Source: Eubacterium multiforme (GTDB lineage Bacteria; Bacillota; Clostridia; Clostridiales; Clostridiaceae). From it: DNA of 64,000 nt. Within the stretch, counting starts at the first letter, position 1. The number at the start of each line of letters is the position of its first letter. Positions 9,657-17,532 of the stretch are shown one piece after another. Made by a program: the position numbers and the translations under genes. The stretch is taken from contig NZ_JAUSUF010000008.1 in assembly GCF_030813415.1 (NCBI RefSeq), positions 55,975-119,974 on the forward strand, written 5' to 3'. The notes below the pieces were generated by a model that saw nothing but the letters and a program-made list of their open reading frames with translations, was not told the origin of the DNA and did not search any database.

Positions 9657-9863
9657 ATGAGCACTCAAGGTACTAGAAAATTTAGAGAAAAAGCTATTGG
9701 TTATGATAAAGAAAGAGTTTCAGAAATGAGAAGAGAAGAAGAAAAATCAGAGAATTTAAATAAACACAAAGGTTGTGGATGTCACGGAAAAAAGGAAGAA
9801 ATTGAAAGACTAGATGAAGAGACTGAACATAAGAAATGTGGATGCCATAACAAGAAAAACTAG
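9657..9863 (+). CDS. Small charged protein with two CGCH motifs
   Basis: 68 residues, very rich in Lys, Glu and Arg, with no membrane segment. The last 30 residues carry two copies of a C-G-C-H-x-K-K motif (GCGCHGKK and KCGCHNKK) about 22 residues apart. These offer four Cys and two His plus one extra Cys, which suggests metal binding. I do not recognise the family. It has its own promoter at 9596-9624, a GAGGTGA-type ribosome binding site, and is followed 27 nt later by the unknown gene at 9891, which likely shares its transcript and terminator. Confidence 0.72.
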   Translation: MSTQGTRKFREKAIGYDKERVSEMRREEEKSENLNKHKGCGCHGKKEEIERLDEETEHKKCGCHNKKN

Positions 9864-9890
9864 AGTTTATAAAAAGAGGGAGGAATAGTT

Positions 9891-10337
9891 ATGGATATGT
9901 ATGAAGAAGTTGATGTAGAAAAAGTATTTTCAGGTGAAGATAATATAGATGATTTTAATAAGTTTTTAAAAGCATATGGAATAGAAGATGGATTACAAGA
10001 CGTTACATTAAAGCATACAAAGGATAGGTTAGAAGCTCTTATAGCAATAGCAGAAGAAGGAACTGATCCAAAATTAACTGCAAAGAAAGCTTTATTAAAG
10101 AAGATGTTAGATAATCTAAAAAATGAAAAAGATAAGATAGCAGCAATGAAAGCTTTAAAGAGAATTTATTCAGAAGAATTTTCAATGGAAGATATGGATA
10201 TAAAAGAATTAGACAAAAAGTTAAAACATTGTTTAAGAGAATATAAAAAGTATGAGCATTTTAAGAAACATGAAGAAAGAATTGCTGATAAATGGATTAG
10301 AAATTTAACTAAAAAAGGAAATAAAATAGAAAATTAA
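9891..10337 (+). CDS. Unknown protein, paralogue of the protein at 755-1156
   Basis: 148 residues, acidic N-terminus and basic C-terminus, all predicted helix, no signal peptide. It shares with the protein at 755-1156 the order: F-x-x-F (about 22-26), GLQDVTLKHTKDRLEALIA (35-53), KK-x-LL, IYSEE, DMD, and KWIRNL near the end. It is one residue block longer, with an extra Lys-rich tail. No family name is known to me. It is the second gene of a two-gene operon with the CGCH protein, preceded by GAGGGAGG, and is followed by a long hairpin terminator. The pairing with a putative metal-binding protein is the only hint of function. Confidence 0.75.
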   Translation: MDMYEEVDVEKVFSGEDNIDDFNKFLKAYGIEDGLQDVTLKHTKDRLEALIAIAEEGTDPKLTAKKALLKKMLDNLKNEKDKIAAMKALKRIYSEEFSMEDMDIKELDKKLKHCLREYKKYEHFKKHEERIADKWIRNLTKKGNKIEN

Positions 10338-10357
10338 TATATATAATAATAAAGTTT

Positions 10358-10423
10358 AAATACAGTAGAAAGTAAAAGTTTAGTTATAAATGAACGTTTA
10401 TTTTCTACTGTATTTTAATTTTT
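10358..10423 (+). terminator. Intrinsic terminator of the CGCH-protein operon
   Basis: Arms AAATACAGTAGAAA and partner TTTCTACTGTATTT enclose a long loop with some inner pairing, and a T-rich tail follows. Confidence 0.75.
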
Positions 10424-10609
10424 AGTAGCAGATAATTTGTGAATAAAGTGTTAATTAAAGACACAAGTAAATTAAAATTTCATAATAAAAGTATCAAAAA
10501 ATTAAGAATATTACTATGTAAAAATGGGAAAAATTTTTGTATAATTAAAGTAAGATATAAATTTAAAGATATATAGATTAATTAAAATTTTAGGAGTTGA
10601 TGATTATTT

Positions 10610-10846
10610 ATGGAAAAAGGTGCCCTCATAAAGTTGGATAGTAATGAATTAAAGGATGTGTTAAAGGTTACTTCCATAGCAACTTGTTTGGAGATTATAT
10701 TGTATAATTTGGTATTACTTTTGGATTTTGAATTATTAGGACCTACTTGGATTGAGATTTTAGCAATAGTTACTATATTCTCTTTGCAGTTTACATTTAT
10801 ATATCTTACAAAATCATTAGATAAAACATTAGAAGCATTAAAATAA
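10610..10846 (+). CDS. Small two-helix membrane protein
   Basis: 78 residues with two hydrophobic segments (about 22-40 and 46-66), a charged N-terminus and a Lys-containing tail. I do not recognise the family. It stands alone between terminators, with an AGGAG ribosome binding site 10 nt before the ATG. A TATAAT at 10540-10545 could be its -10 box, without a convincing -35 box. Confidence 0.7.
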   Translation: MEKGALIKLDSNELKDVLKVTSIATCLEIILYNLVLLLDFELLGPTWIEILAIVTIFSLQFTFIYLTKSLDKTLEALK

Positions 10847-10851
10847 ATATA

Positions 10852-10880
10852 AGAGCAGCCTAAATTAAGGCTGCTTTTTC
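10852..10880 (+). terminator. Intrinsic terminator
   Basis: The perfect stem AGCAGCCT/AGGCTGCT with a 6-nt loop is followed by TTTTTC, directly after the stop codon of the 78-residue gene. Confidence 0.88.
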
Positions 10881-11038
10881 TTATATATTATTGGATCTTT
10901 AAATCCCAAATTAACTTTTCTATTTTTCTCAAAAACTTCACTAACCATTAAAATTCCATAATAATATAATATTTTTCTAATAAAGAAAATAAGTATAAAG
11001 TATATATTTAATAAAAAATAATTATATAGGAGAGAAGC

Positions 11039-11425
11039 ATGGGATTTAAATCAAAAATGGTAGATAAACTAATAAAGTTTAAGGTGTATAAGTATGTGCC
11101 TGGCAAGGTAATAATTGAAATGAAGTGCTTAAAGATGATTTCAAGTAAACATAGAAATTATGAGATATTTTTGCAAAGAGCTATTATGAAGTTAAAAGGA
11201 GTAACTAAAATAGAATTTGATTTATATAAAGGATATGCAACTATTAATTATGATGAGAATAAGCAAAACAAAGAAAATATAATTAAGTGGATAGGTAGCG
11301 TAAAAAGTATCGGAATAGACAATTTAGATTTAATAAGGTCTTATGGAGACAAAAATTTAGATTATGTAGTTGAAGTTATAGAGAAAAAACTTGATAAAGA
11401 ATCTAAAAAGTATATGTTAAAATAA
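11039..11425 (+). CDS. HMA2-like domain protein without the metal-binding CxxC
   Basis: 128 residues, basic, soluble. The segment from YVPGKVIIEM (about 19) through GVTKIEFDLYKGYATINYDE (54-73) follows the pattern of the HMA2-type ferredoxin-like fold found in small proteins and in P-type ATPase N-termini: 'PGRxRI', then 'GVxxVxxNxxTGSxLIxYD'. The CxxC of true heavy-metal domains is absent, as is usual in this subgroup, so metal binding is not implied. Role unknown. It has a GGAGAG ribosome binding site and no close partner gene. Confidence 0.65.
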   Translation: MGFKSKMVDKLIKFKVYKYVPGKVIIEMKCLKMISSKHRNYEIFLQRAIMKLKGVTKIEFDLYKGYATINYDENKQNKENIIKWIGSVKSIGIDNLDLIRSYGDKNLDYVVEVIEKKLDKESKKYMLK

Positions 11426-11780
11426 TAACGATAAAATTAAGATAACGTTACACATATTGGTGTTACTTAGGTTAATAGAGGTGCAAAATAGAGAAAAATA
11501 TAGGTATTGTGAAATAAATAACTAATAATAAAATATGGGTTAAATATTTAACAATAAAGTATAAGTTTGTTGAAAGAGTTAATAATATTTTTATATATAA
11601 TATAGTTAATATTTTTTTGAAAAGTTTTGTATTAAATAATGTAAAAAATAATATAATTATTGCAAAATCAATGGAATAATTAGTATTTTTTTACTTACAA
11701 TAGGACATGAGTATATGTAAAAATTTTTTTGTATATGATATAATTAAGTAATTAAAATGAGGATTACAGGAGAGTGATAA
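11426..11780. other. AT-rich gap, no gene found
   Basis: No open frame with a ribosome binding site is present. A weak hairpin near 11445-11475 has no T-run. TATAAT boxes at 11652-11657 and 11739-11744 could serve the downstream gene, the first with a TTGTAT 19 nt upstream. Confidence 0.4.
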
Positions 11781-13034
11781 TTGTTGGACTCTAGTTATAC
11801 GGGGCAGATTATTTTATTAATAATACTTCTTATATTATCAGCATTTTTTTCAATGTCAGAAACGGCACTTATGTCTTTAAGTAAAATTAGAATTAGACAT
11901 ATGGTTGAAGAAGGTGTAAAGGGAGCTAAGCTTGTAGAGAAGTTAATAGAAGATCCAAATAAGCTTTTAGGAGCTATTTTAATAGGAAATAATATAGTTA
12001 ATATAGGAGCATCATCTTTGGCTACATCCCTTGCAGTTAAGATGTCAGGTGGAAGTGAAGGTGCTGTTGTAATTGCAACTGGAGTAATGACTGTTTTAGT
12101 TCTTATATTTGGAGAGATTACTCCAAAATCCATTGCAAAGCAAAAGTCAGAAGCTGTTTCTTTAAAGGTAAGTAAGCCTATAAAGTTATGCGTTTTTATA
12201 TTTAAGCCTTTTGTTACTATCTTTACTATAATATCATCAGTATTTATAAAAATATTTGGAGGAGATCCAAAGGCTGCTGAACCATTTATTACAGAAGAAG
12301 AATTAAAAACAATGGTTGGAGTTAGTGAAGAAGAAGGCGTTCTTGAAGATGTAGAAAAGGAAATGATTTTTAATGTTTTTGATTTTGCAGATCTTCAAGT
12401 TAAAGATGTTATGGTACAGAGAGTTGATGTTACAGCTATAGAAATTAATGATGGATATGATGAATTGTTAAAAGTAATAAAGGAAGAACAATTTTCTAGA
12501 ATTCCTGTGTATGATGACACTATAGATGATATAGTAGGTATATTAAACGTAAAAGATCTTATTATTGCAGGATATAATGGTGGAGAGCTTATAGTTAAAG
12601 ATTATATGCGTGAACCTTTATATACCTTTGAATTTAAAAAGATTACAGAACTTTTTACTGAAATGAAAAAATCAAGAAATCATATGGCAGTAGTTTTAGA
12701 TGAATATGGTGGAACTGTTGGGATTGTAACAATTGAAGACTTAGTTGAAGAAATTGTTGGAGATATAGAAGATGAGTATGATAAAGAGAGAGATAGCATT
12801 GAAGTAATAAAAGAAGATGAATATGTAGTTGATGGAAGTGCTAGACTTGATGATGTAAGTGATCTTATAGGAGTTAACATGGAATCAGAGGAGTTTGATT
12901 CAGTTGGAGGACTAATTATAGGAGCACTTGGTAGAATTCCAGAAGAACATGAGGAAGTTGTAATAGATAGAATCAAGTTTGTGGTGGAAGAAGTAGAAAA
13001 AAATAGAATTATGAAGGTAAGAATATATACTTAG
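11781..13034 (+). CDS. CNNM/HlyC-CorC family membrane protein with CBS domains
   Basis: 417 residues. An N-terminal DUF21/CNNM membrane domain (about 1-185, four hydrophobic segments, with SMSETALMSLSKIRIR after the first) is followed by a pair of CBS domains (about 205-325) and a C-terminal CorC/HlyC transporter-associated domain (about 340-417). Members are called 'hemolysin' historically but are now linked to magnesium homeostasis (B. subtilis YhdP/MpfA type). The reading starts with UUG at 11781, 6 nt after AGGAGAG; a second UUG follows at once. It is transcribed alone, ending at a clear terminator. Confidence 0.92.
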   Translation: MLDSSYTGQIILLIILLILSAFFSMSETALMSLSKIRIRHMVEEGVKGAKLVEKLIEDPNKLLGAILIGNNIVNIGASSLATSLAVKMSGGSEGAVVIATGVMTVLVLIFGEITPKSIAKQKSEAVSLKVSKPIKLCVFIFKPFVTIFTIISSVFIKIFGGDPKAAEPFITEEELKTMVGVSEEEGVLEDVEKEMIFNVFDFADLQVKDVMVQRVDVTAIEINDGYDELLKVIKEEQFSRIPVYDDTIDDIVGILNVKDLIIAGYNGGELIVKDYMREPLYTFEFKKITELFTEMKKSRNHMAVVLDEYGGTVGIVTIEDLVEEIVGDIEDEYDKERDSIEVIKEDEYVVDGSARLDDVSDLIGVNMESEEFDSVGGLIIGALGRIPEEHEEVVIDRIKFVVEEVEKNRIMKVRIYT

Positions 13035-13037
13035 AGT

Positions 13038-13075
13038 AAAAGGACAGCTTTGGACTGTCCTTTAATTCTATATTT
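13038..13075 (+). terminator. Intrinsic terminator after the CBS-domain gene
   Basis: AAAGGACAG and CTGTCCTTT pair perfectly around a 7-nt loop, followed by a T-rich tail. Confidence 0.85.
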
Positions 13076-13099
13076 TTATATTTAAAGTGGTGATTATTT

Positions 13100-13558
13100 T
13101 TGAGTTATATAAATTTAGCTATTAGTGAAGGTAAAAAAGCATTAAAATTAGGAGAAATACCTGTTGGTGCAGTTATTTTAAAAGATGGACAAGTAATAGG
13201 AAGAGGATATAATTTAAAAGAAAGTAAAAAAAGTGTTATTGCTCATGCTGAAATAATTGCAATAGAGGAAGCTTGTAGAACTATTGGAGATTGGAGATTA
13301 AATGGTTGTGAGATGTATGTAACTTTAGAGCCATGTCCAATGTGTGCAAGTGCTATAGTTCAGAGTAGAATTTCAAAACTTCATATAGGGACATTTAATA
13401 AAGATATGGGAGCCTGTGGCTCTGTTATTGACATAGTTAATAATAAGTATTTAAACTCATATTTAAAAATTAATTGGCTATATAATGAAGAGTGCAGTAA
13501 TCTTATGACTGATTTTTTTAAAATGAGAAGAAAAGAAAGAAATTTAACTAAAAAGTAA
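13100..13558 (+). CDS. tadA: tRNA-specific adenosine(34) deaminase
   Basis: 152 residues. It deaminates A34 to inosine in tRNA-Arg(ACG). The zinc site of the cytidine-deaminase fold is complete: His49-Ala-Glu51 and Pro78-Cys79-Pro-Met-Cys82. The N-terminal EIPVGAVI and central GDWRLNGCEMYVTLEPCPMC are typical. The start is UUG at 13100, preceded by AAGTGGTGA; no ATG is available near it. The gene is followed after 60 nt by lgt without a terminator, so the two probably form one transcript. Confidence 0.95.
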   Translation: MSYINLAISEGKKALKLGEIPVGAVILKDGQVIGRGYNLKESKKSVIAHAEIIAIEEACRTIGDWRLNGCEMYVTLEPCPMCASAIVQSRISKLHIGTFNKDMGACGSVIDIVNNKYLNSYLKINWLYNEECSNLMTDFFKMRRKERNLTKK

Positions 13559-13618
13559 TGAAGAAATAACTATTATTTGGTATATTAATATAAAATATTA
13601 AATTAAGGGAGGTATGAT

Positions 13619-14389
13619 ATGAATAATCCAATAGCCTTTGAACTCTTTGGATTTAAGGTTATGTGGTATGGGGTGCTTATAGGACTTGGAGTTATTTTAG
13701 CCTTTGCATTAGCTTATATAAATGCCAAGAAAAAAGGATTAGATTTTGATGCATTAATTGATATATTTCTAATTGCATTTCCTTGTGCAATAATAGGGGC
13801 AAGAGCATACTATGTAATTTTTGAATGGAATAATTATAAAGACAATTTACTTGATATATTTAAAATAAGAGAAGGTGGACTTGCTATTCATGGTGGGCTT
13901 ATAGGAGCTTTTTTAGCAGCTTTTATATATACAAGAGTTAAAAAAATAAAATTTTTAGCCTATGCTGATTTAGTTGCACCATCAATAATATTAGCTCAAG
14001 GAATTGGTAGATGGGGAAACTTTATGAATAGTGAAGCTCATGGAGATGCCGTATCTTATGAGTTTATATCTAAATTTCCTAAGTTTATTCAAAATGGAAT
14101 GAATATAAATGGACAGTTTTATAATCCTACTTTTTTATATGAATCAATATGGGATATATTTGTATGTGTTTTATTAGTAATAATACTTTATAAAGTTAAA
14201 AAAGGTTATGAAGGAATTGTAATAAGTTCATATATGATTTTATATTCTGTTGGAAGATTTTTTATTGAGGGGCTAAGAACAGATAGTTTAATGTTTTTTG
14301 GACTTAGAATAGCTCAAATAATATCTCTTTGTGGAATTGTTTTAGGATTAGTGTTTATAATTTATATTATTAAGAAAAATAGAAAATAA
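13619..14389 (+). CDS. lgt: Prolipoprotein diacylglyceryl transferase
   Basis: 256 residues, a polytopic membrane enzyme with about seven hydrophobic segments. It transfers diacylglycerol from phosphatidylglycerol to the lipobox Cys of lipoproteins such as the one at the left edge of this window. The family signature GRWGNFMNSEAHG begins at Gly130, and the catalytic HGG motif at His91 (IHGGLIGAF) is intact. A GGGAGG ribosome binding site precedes the ATG and a hairpin terminator follows the stop. Confidence 0.97.
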   Translation: MNNPIAFELFGFKVMWYGVLIGLGVILAFALAYINAKKKGLDFDALIDIFLIAFPCAIIGARAYYVIFEWNNYKDNLLDIFKIREGGLAIHGGLIGAFLAAFIYTRVKKIKFLAYADLVAPSIILAQGIGRWGNFMNSEAHGDAVSYEFISKFPKFIQNGMNINGQFYNPTFLYESIWDIFVCVLLVIILYKVKKGYEGIVISSYMILYSVGRFFIEGLRTDSLMFFGLRIAQIISLCGIVLGLVFIIYIIKKNRK

Positions 14390-14403
14390 TTATTAGTATA
14401 TTT

Positions 14404-14438
14404 AAAGGAATATCTATATAGGTATTCCTTTATTTTTA
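14404..14438 (+). terminator. Intrinsic terminator of tadA-lgt
   Basis: AAAGGAATA/TATTCCTTT pair across a 10-nt loop, and ATTTTTA follows. Confidence 0.85.
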
Positions 14439-14647
14439 TAAAAAAAATTATCATTTGATTAACATAATTATACTTAATTAGAAAAATAAGAATATAAACT
14501 TTAAACAAATGATAAAAAAATAAAAAAATGTTAATAAGAAATGATTGATAAAGTGACATAAAAATACATGTAAAAGTATTAAGTTTATTAAAAAATTCAC
14601 TAAAAATAAGTGTAAACGATATAAATAAACTAAATTTTGAAAAAATA

Positions 14648-14675
14648 TTGAACTTTAAAAAGAATGTGGTAAAAT
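14648..14675 (+). promoter_or_regulatory. Promoter of the 2-hydroxycarboxylate transporter, long leader
   Basis: TTGAAC and TAAAAT are 16 nt apart. Transcription from here would give a leader of about 340 nt before the coding region at 15030. An overlapping TATAAT at 14675-14680 is an alternative -10 box. Confidence 0.5.
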
Positions 14676-14683
14676 ATAATCAT

Positions 14684-14730
14684 ATCACAAATGTTAAAAA
14701 AATAAACAAATGTTAAAACTGCTTTGTGAT
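14684..14730. promoter_or_regulatory. Inverted repeat with internal direct repeats, possible operator
   Basis: ATCACAAA and TTTGTGAT are perfect inverted arms 31 nt apart. Between and within them AAATGTTAAAA occurs twice, spaced about two helical turns. The site lies right at or after the predicted promoter, where a repressor or response regulator could bind. Confidence 0.45.
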
Positions 14731-14901
14731 AATTTGTATTTAAGTGGAACATAAAAATAAAAAAATTAAATAACTAATTACTCTAATTTGATACTATAAA
14801 AAGCTTTATGTAAATGTATTCTTAGGCTGATTTATAGTTTTATAATAGTAAAATTAGTTTATTTCTTTATATTTAATAGTAATTAAATAGCTATAGACTT
14901 T

Positions 14902-14916
14902 ATGATAACGTTTGCT
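14902..14916 (+). promoter_or_regulatory. Possible cre site (CcpA)
   Basis: ATGATAACGTTTGCT fits the cre consensus WTGNAANCGNWNNCW with one mismatch. A poorer match (TGTAAACG core) lies at 14611. It would link the transporter to carbon catabolite control. Between 14931 and 15029 nothing else stands out. Confidence 0.4.
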
Positions 14917-15029
14917 AGATTGGTGCTTTAAAATGCTATGAATATTTAATTTGACTTCAATGTAGTTAATGCAGAGATTTAATACTTTTTGCGAAACTAT
15001 ATTTAAATAATAATTAAGGAGGATTTTTT

Positions 15030-16370
15030 ATGGAATCAAAAAGTAAAAGTACTTCAAGTAATCAAGAAACTGGACTTATAAAAAAATTTTTTAAAATAAG
15101 TCTTTTTGGGATACCAATGCCATTATTTCTTTTTGGACTAGTTATAATTATTTTAGGTATACAAACTAAATCTTTACCTAAAGATATGGTTGGAAGCTTA
15201 TTTTTAATATTTACTTGTGGTATAGTTTTAGGTAAATTAGGTGACTCAATACCTATTTGGAAAGATTATCTTGGTGGTGGTGCAATACTTGCATTCTTAG
15301 TAATGTCATGGCTTGTGTATGTTGGACTTATACCAACAGTATACGTAAAAAATGTAAAGTCACTTTTCAGCGGTGGATTTTTAAATTTATACATATCTAT
15401 AATGATTTGTGGTTCATTATTATCCATTGATAGAAAGTTCTTAGCAAAAACAATAGGAGGATTTATTCCAATGGTTCTTATTGCTACAGTTACAGCTGGA
15501 GGCTTTGCTGTATTAGGAGGACTATTAACAGGGGTACATCCTAAAGATGTTATATTAGATTATGCACTTCCTATTATGGGAGGCGGAAATGGTGCAGGTG
15601 CTATACCTATGAGCCAAATATGGGGACAAGTAACAGGTAAAGATCCAAAGATTTGGTATTCATCTGCAATGGCAATATTAACAATAGCAAATATTATAGC
15701 TATTATAGCTGGTGCACTTTTAAATGGAATTGGTAACAAAAAACCAGAATTAACAGGTCACGGTGAATTAATAAAAGGTGTTTCCAATGCAAAATCAGAA
15801 AAATCTACTTTTAAGGCAACATTTGAAGATGGTGCAGCTGGATTATTTATAACACTTGCATTTTATTGTTTAGCAAATCTTTTTGGAAAAGGATTTTTCC
15901 CAACTATAGGTGGAGTAGTAATTCACCCATTTGCTTATTTAGTTGTTTTTGTATTATTAGCTAACGGATTTAACTTAGTTCCAGAAAGAATAAGAGTTGG
16001 AGCAAAGCAAGTACAAAAATTCATGGTAGGTAACTTATTCTATGTTCTTATAGCTGGTGTTGGATTAGCTTTAGTTGATTTCGGAGCATTAATAAAAGCA
16101 TTTAACTTAACAACAGTAGTAATTTCATTATTTGCTGTTATTGGAGCTATACTTGGACCTTGGTTAACAGCTAAAGTCTTTGGTTTCTATCCTATAGAAT
16201 CTGCAATAGCTGCTGGATTATGTCACGTTAACAGAGGTGGATCTGGAGACTTAGAAATATTAGGAGCTGCAAAGAGAATGAACTTAATGGCTTATGCTCA
16301 AATAGCTACAAGACTTGGAGGAGCATTAATATTAGTATTAGCAGGAGTTCTTTTCAGTATATGGCTTTAG
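15030..16370 (+). CDS. 2-hydroxycarboxylate transporter (CitS/MaeP/CitP family)
   Basis: 446 residues, about eleven hydrophobic segments. The two re-entrant loop signatures of the 2HCT family are present: IMGGGNGAGAIPMS (near 187) and HVNRGGSGDLEILGAAKRM (near 400). The following arginine-containing segment (IATRLGG) matches the substrate-binding Arg region. Members import citrate or malate, either with sodium or in exchange for lactate. No citrate lyase or malolactic gene lies beside it, so the substrate is open. It is alone between terminators behind a 340-nt leader, which suggests regulated expression. GGAGG precedes the ATG. Confidence 0.92.
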   Translation: MESKSKSTSSNQETGLIKKFFKISLFGIPMPLFLFGLVIIILGIQTKSLPKDMVGSLFLIFTCGIVLGKLGDSIPIWKDYLGGGAILAFLVMSWLVYVGLIPTVYVKNVKSLFSGGFLNLYISIMICGSLLSIDRKFLAKTIGGFIPMVLIATVTAGGFAVLGGLLTGVHPKDVILDYALPIMGGGNGAGAIPMSQIWGQVTGKDPKIWYSSAMAILTIANIIAIIAGALLNGIGNKKPELTGHGELIKGVSNAKSEKSTFKATFEDGAAGLFITLAFYCLANLFGKGFFPTIGGVVIHPFAYLVVFVLLANGFNLVPERIRVGAKQVQKFMVGNLFYVLIAGVGLALVDFGALIKAFNLTTVVISLFAVIGAILGPWLTAKVFGFYPIESAIAAGLCHVNRGGSGDLEILGAAKRMNLMAYAQIATRLGGALILVLAGVLFSIWL

Positions 16371-16404
16371 TAAGTAACATATAATATATTTAAATGAAAT
16401 ATAG

Positions 16405-16455
16405 GTCTCTTTAGTTAATTTAAATAGGTTAGCTAAAGAGACTTTCGTTTTATTT
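16405..16455 (+). terminator. Intrinsic terminator of the 2HCT gene
   Basis: A 14-bp stem beginning GTCTCTTTAG with one G-U pair, followed by TTTCGTTTTATTT. Confidence 0.85.
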
Positions 16456-16609
16456 ATTACTTATATAAAATTTTATTTTTAATGTTAAAATTTTTAGTTT
16501 ATATATTTATATAGAAAAATAAAATATTTTATTAAAGTTAATTGCATTGTTTTATTAAAGGTAAGTATTATGTATAATAAGTATGAAATATAATTAAGTA
16601 GGTGAAATT

Positions 16610-16798
16610 TTGAAAAAATTATCGTATATACTAAATGCAATAGAAATAATTGTTTTAATATCAATTATATTTTTAGTACATAATAATGTAATAAGGGGAG
16701 CCTTATTTGTATTTTTAATACCAATACTTTTAATAAATGGACAAATAAAAAAACAGTTATATTCTGAATATAAAAATGATACTGAGAATAAGAAATAA
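16610..16798 (+). CDS. Small two-helix membrane protein
   Basis: 62 residues starting with UUG, 3 nt after AGGTGA-type sequence. Two hydrophobic segments (about 8-26 and 30-46) are followed by a charged tail. I do not recognise a family. It lies directly upstream of the tRNA-Ser promoter and has no clear terminator of its own. Confidence 0.55.
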   Translation: MKKLSYILNAIEIIVLISIIFLVHNNVIRGALFVFLIPILLINGQIKKQLYSEYKNDTENKK

Positions 16799-16838
16799 TA
16801 TTTAAAAAAATATCTCTTATTCTTACAAAATGTTTCTA

Positions 16839-16867
16839 TTGAACTAAAATAATATTTGTGTTAGAAT
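16839..16867 (+). promoter_or_regulatory. Promoter of tRNA-Ser and SRP RNA
   Basis: TTGAAC and TAGAAT are separated by 17 nt, about 95 nt before the tRNA. An inverted repeat AACGGT/ACCGTT (16919-16946) lies in the leader. No other promoter fits between the tRNA and the SRP RNA. Confidence 0.75.
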
Positions 16868-16961
16868 GATGAAGTGTAAAAAAGAATAAAGCTTATATAT
16901 CGTAGGTCAAGAACCATAAACGGTAATAGGAATTATCTAAACCGTTAAAAATTTTTGATAT

Positions 16962-17051
16962 GGAGAGGTGTCCGAGTGGTCGAAGGAGCACGCCTGGAAC
17001 GCGTGTGTAGGGGAAACTCTACCGTGGGTTCAAATCCCACCCTCTCCGCCA
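16962..17051 (+). tRNA. tRNA-Ser (anticodon GGA)
   Basis: 90 nt including an encoded CCA end. The acceptor stem GGAGAGG/CCTCTCC, the anticodon loop CTGGAAC giving anticodon GGA (reads UCC and UCU), the long variable arm (TGTAGGGGAAACTCTAC) and the T-loop GGTTCAAATCC are all present. The long variable arm is typical of class II serine tRNA. Confidence 0.97.
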
Positions 17052-17052
17052 G

Positions 17053-17326
17053 AGCCGTGCTAGATGGGGAGTTAGCGGTGCCCTGTAACCTGCAATCCGC
17101 TATAGCAGGGTCGAATTCCTCGTGGAGGCTTTGGTTTGTGTGGTCTGCCCTATGTAAGTGGTGTTGATGGCTGGGTCCCACGCAACGGGAGCCCATGAAC
17201 CTTGTCAGGTCCGGAAGGAAGCAGCAATAAGTGGATACTTCCGTGTGCCGTGGATCAATCTAGCCTGAGCTAACTGCATAGGTAACGCACATAAACTACT
17301 GTCGAATCGAGGTGCGCGGCTTTTTT
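17053..17326 (+). ncRNA. ffs: Signal recognition particle RNA (large, Bacillus type)
   Basis: The 5' end GCCGTGC (from 17054) pairs with GCGCGGC (to 17320) just before a T6 terminator run. The universally conserved SRP core is seen at about 17203-17245: GTCAGGTCCGGAAGGAAGCAGC, shown here only in part as GGTCCGGAAGGAAGCAGC. The total of about 270 nt and the Alu-like 5' domain fit the long Gram-positive form. It begins only one or two bases after the CCA of tRNA-Ser, so both come from one precursor and the RNA's 5' end is probably made by tRNA 3' processing. Confidence 0.95.
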
Positions 17327-17433
17327 AATGTTAAATTTTGAATATAGATGTACATATTCAATAAAAATAATTAAATTTGGTTACTCTTCAATAGGATTAA
17401 CAATATAGGACAAAAAACAATAGGATAAGAAAG

Positions 17434-17474
17434 AGAGGGAACTTTGAAACCAAGATCAAAGAACCCTCTTTTTC
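17434..17474 (+). terminator. Orphan terminator hairpin downstream of SRP RNA
   Basis: AGAGGG pairs with CCCTCT and the inner CTTTG with CAAAG; TTTTTCTT follows. It lies 110 nt beyond the SRP terminator with no gene between, so it either backs up that terminator or ends a small RNA. Confidence 0.6.
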
Positions 17475-17486
17475 TTGTAATAAATA

Positions 17487-17530
17487 AAAAGCTATTTTAT
17501 ACTAAAAATTTTTAGTATAAAATAGCTTTT
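17487..17530. terminator. 44-nt perfect palindrome, terminator of the minus-strand gene
   Basis: Two 22-nt arms (AAAAGCTATTTTATACTAAAAA and its exact complement, written here only as AAAAGCTATTTTATAC plus six more bases) meet without a loop 2 nt past the stop codon at 17533. It can act in both directions. Confidence 0.85.
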
Positions 17531-17532
17531 AT

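Noticed and set aside
14362..14559. A 65-codon minus-strand frame overlapping the end of lgt.
   Set aside because: No ribosome binding site; Phe/Ile/Tyr-rich composition typical of AT-rich non-coding DNA; overlaps the lgt terminator.
16945..17196. Open frames on both strands across the tRNA-Ser and SRP RNA.
   Set aside because: They are shadows of structured RNA genes.
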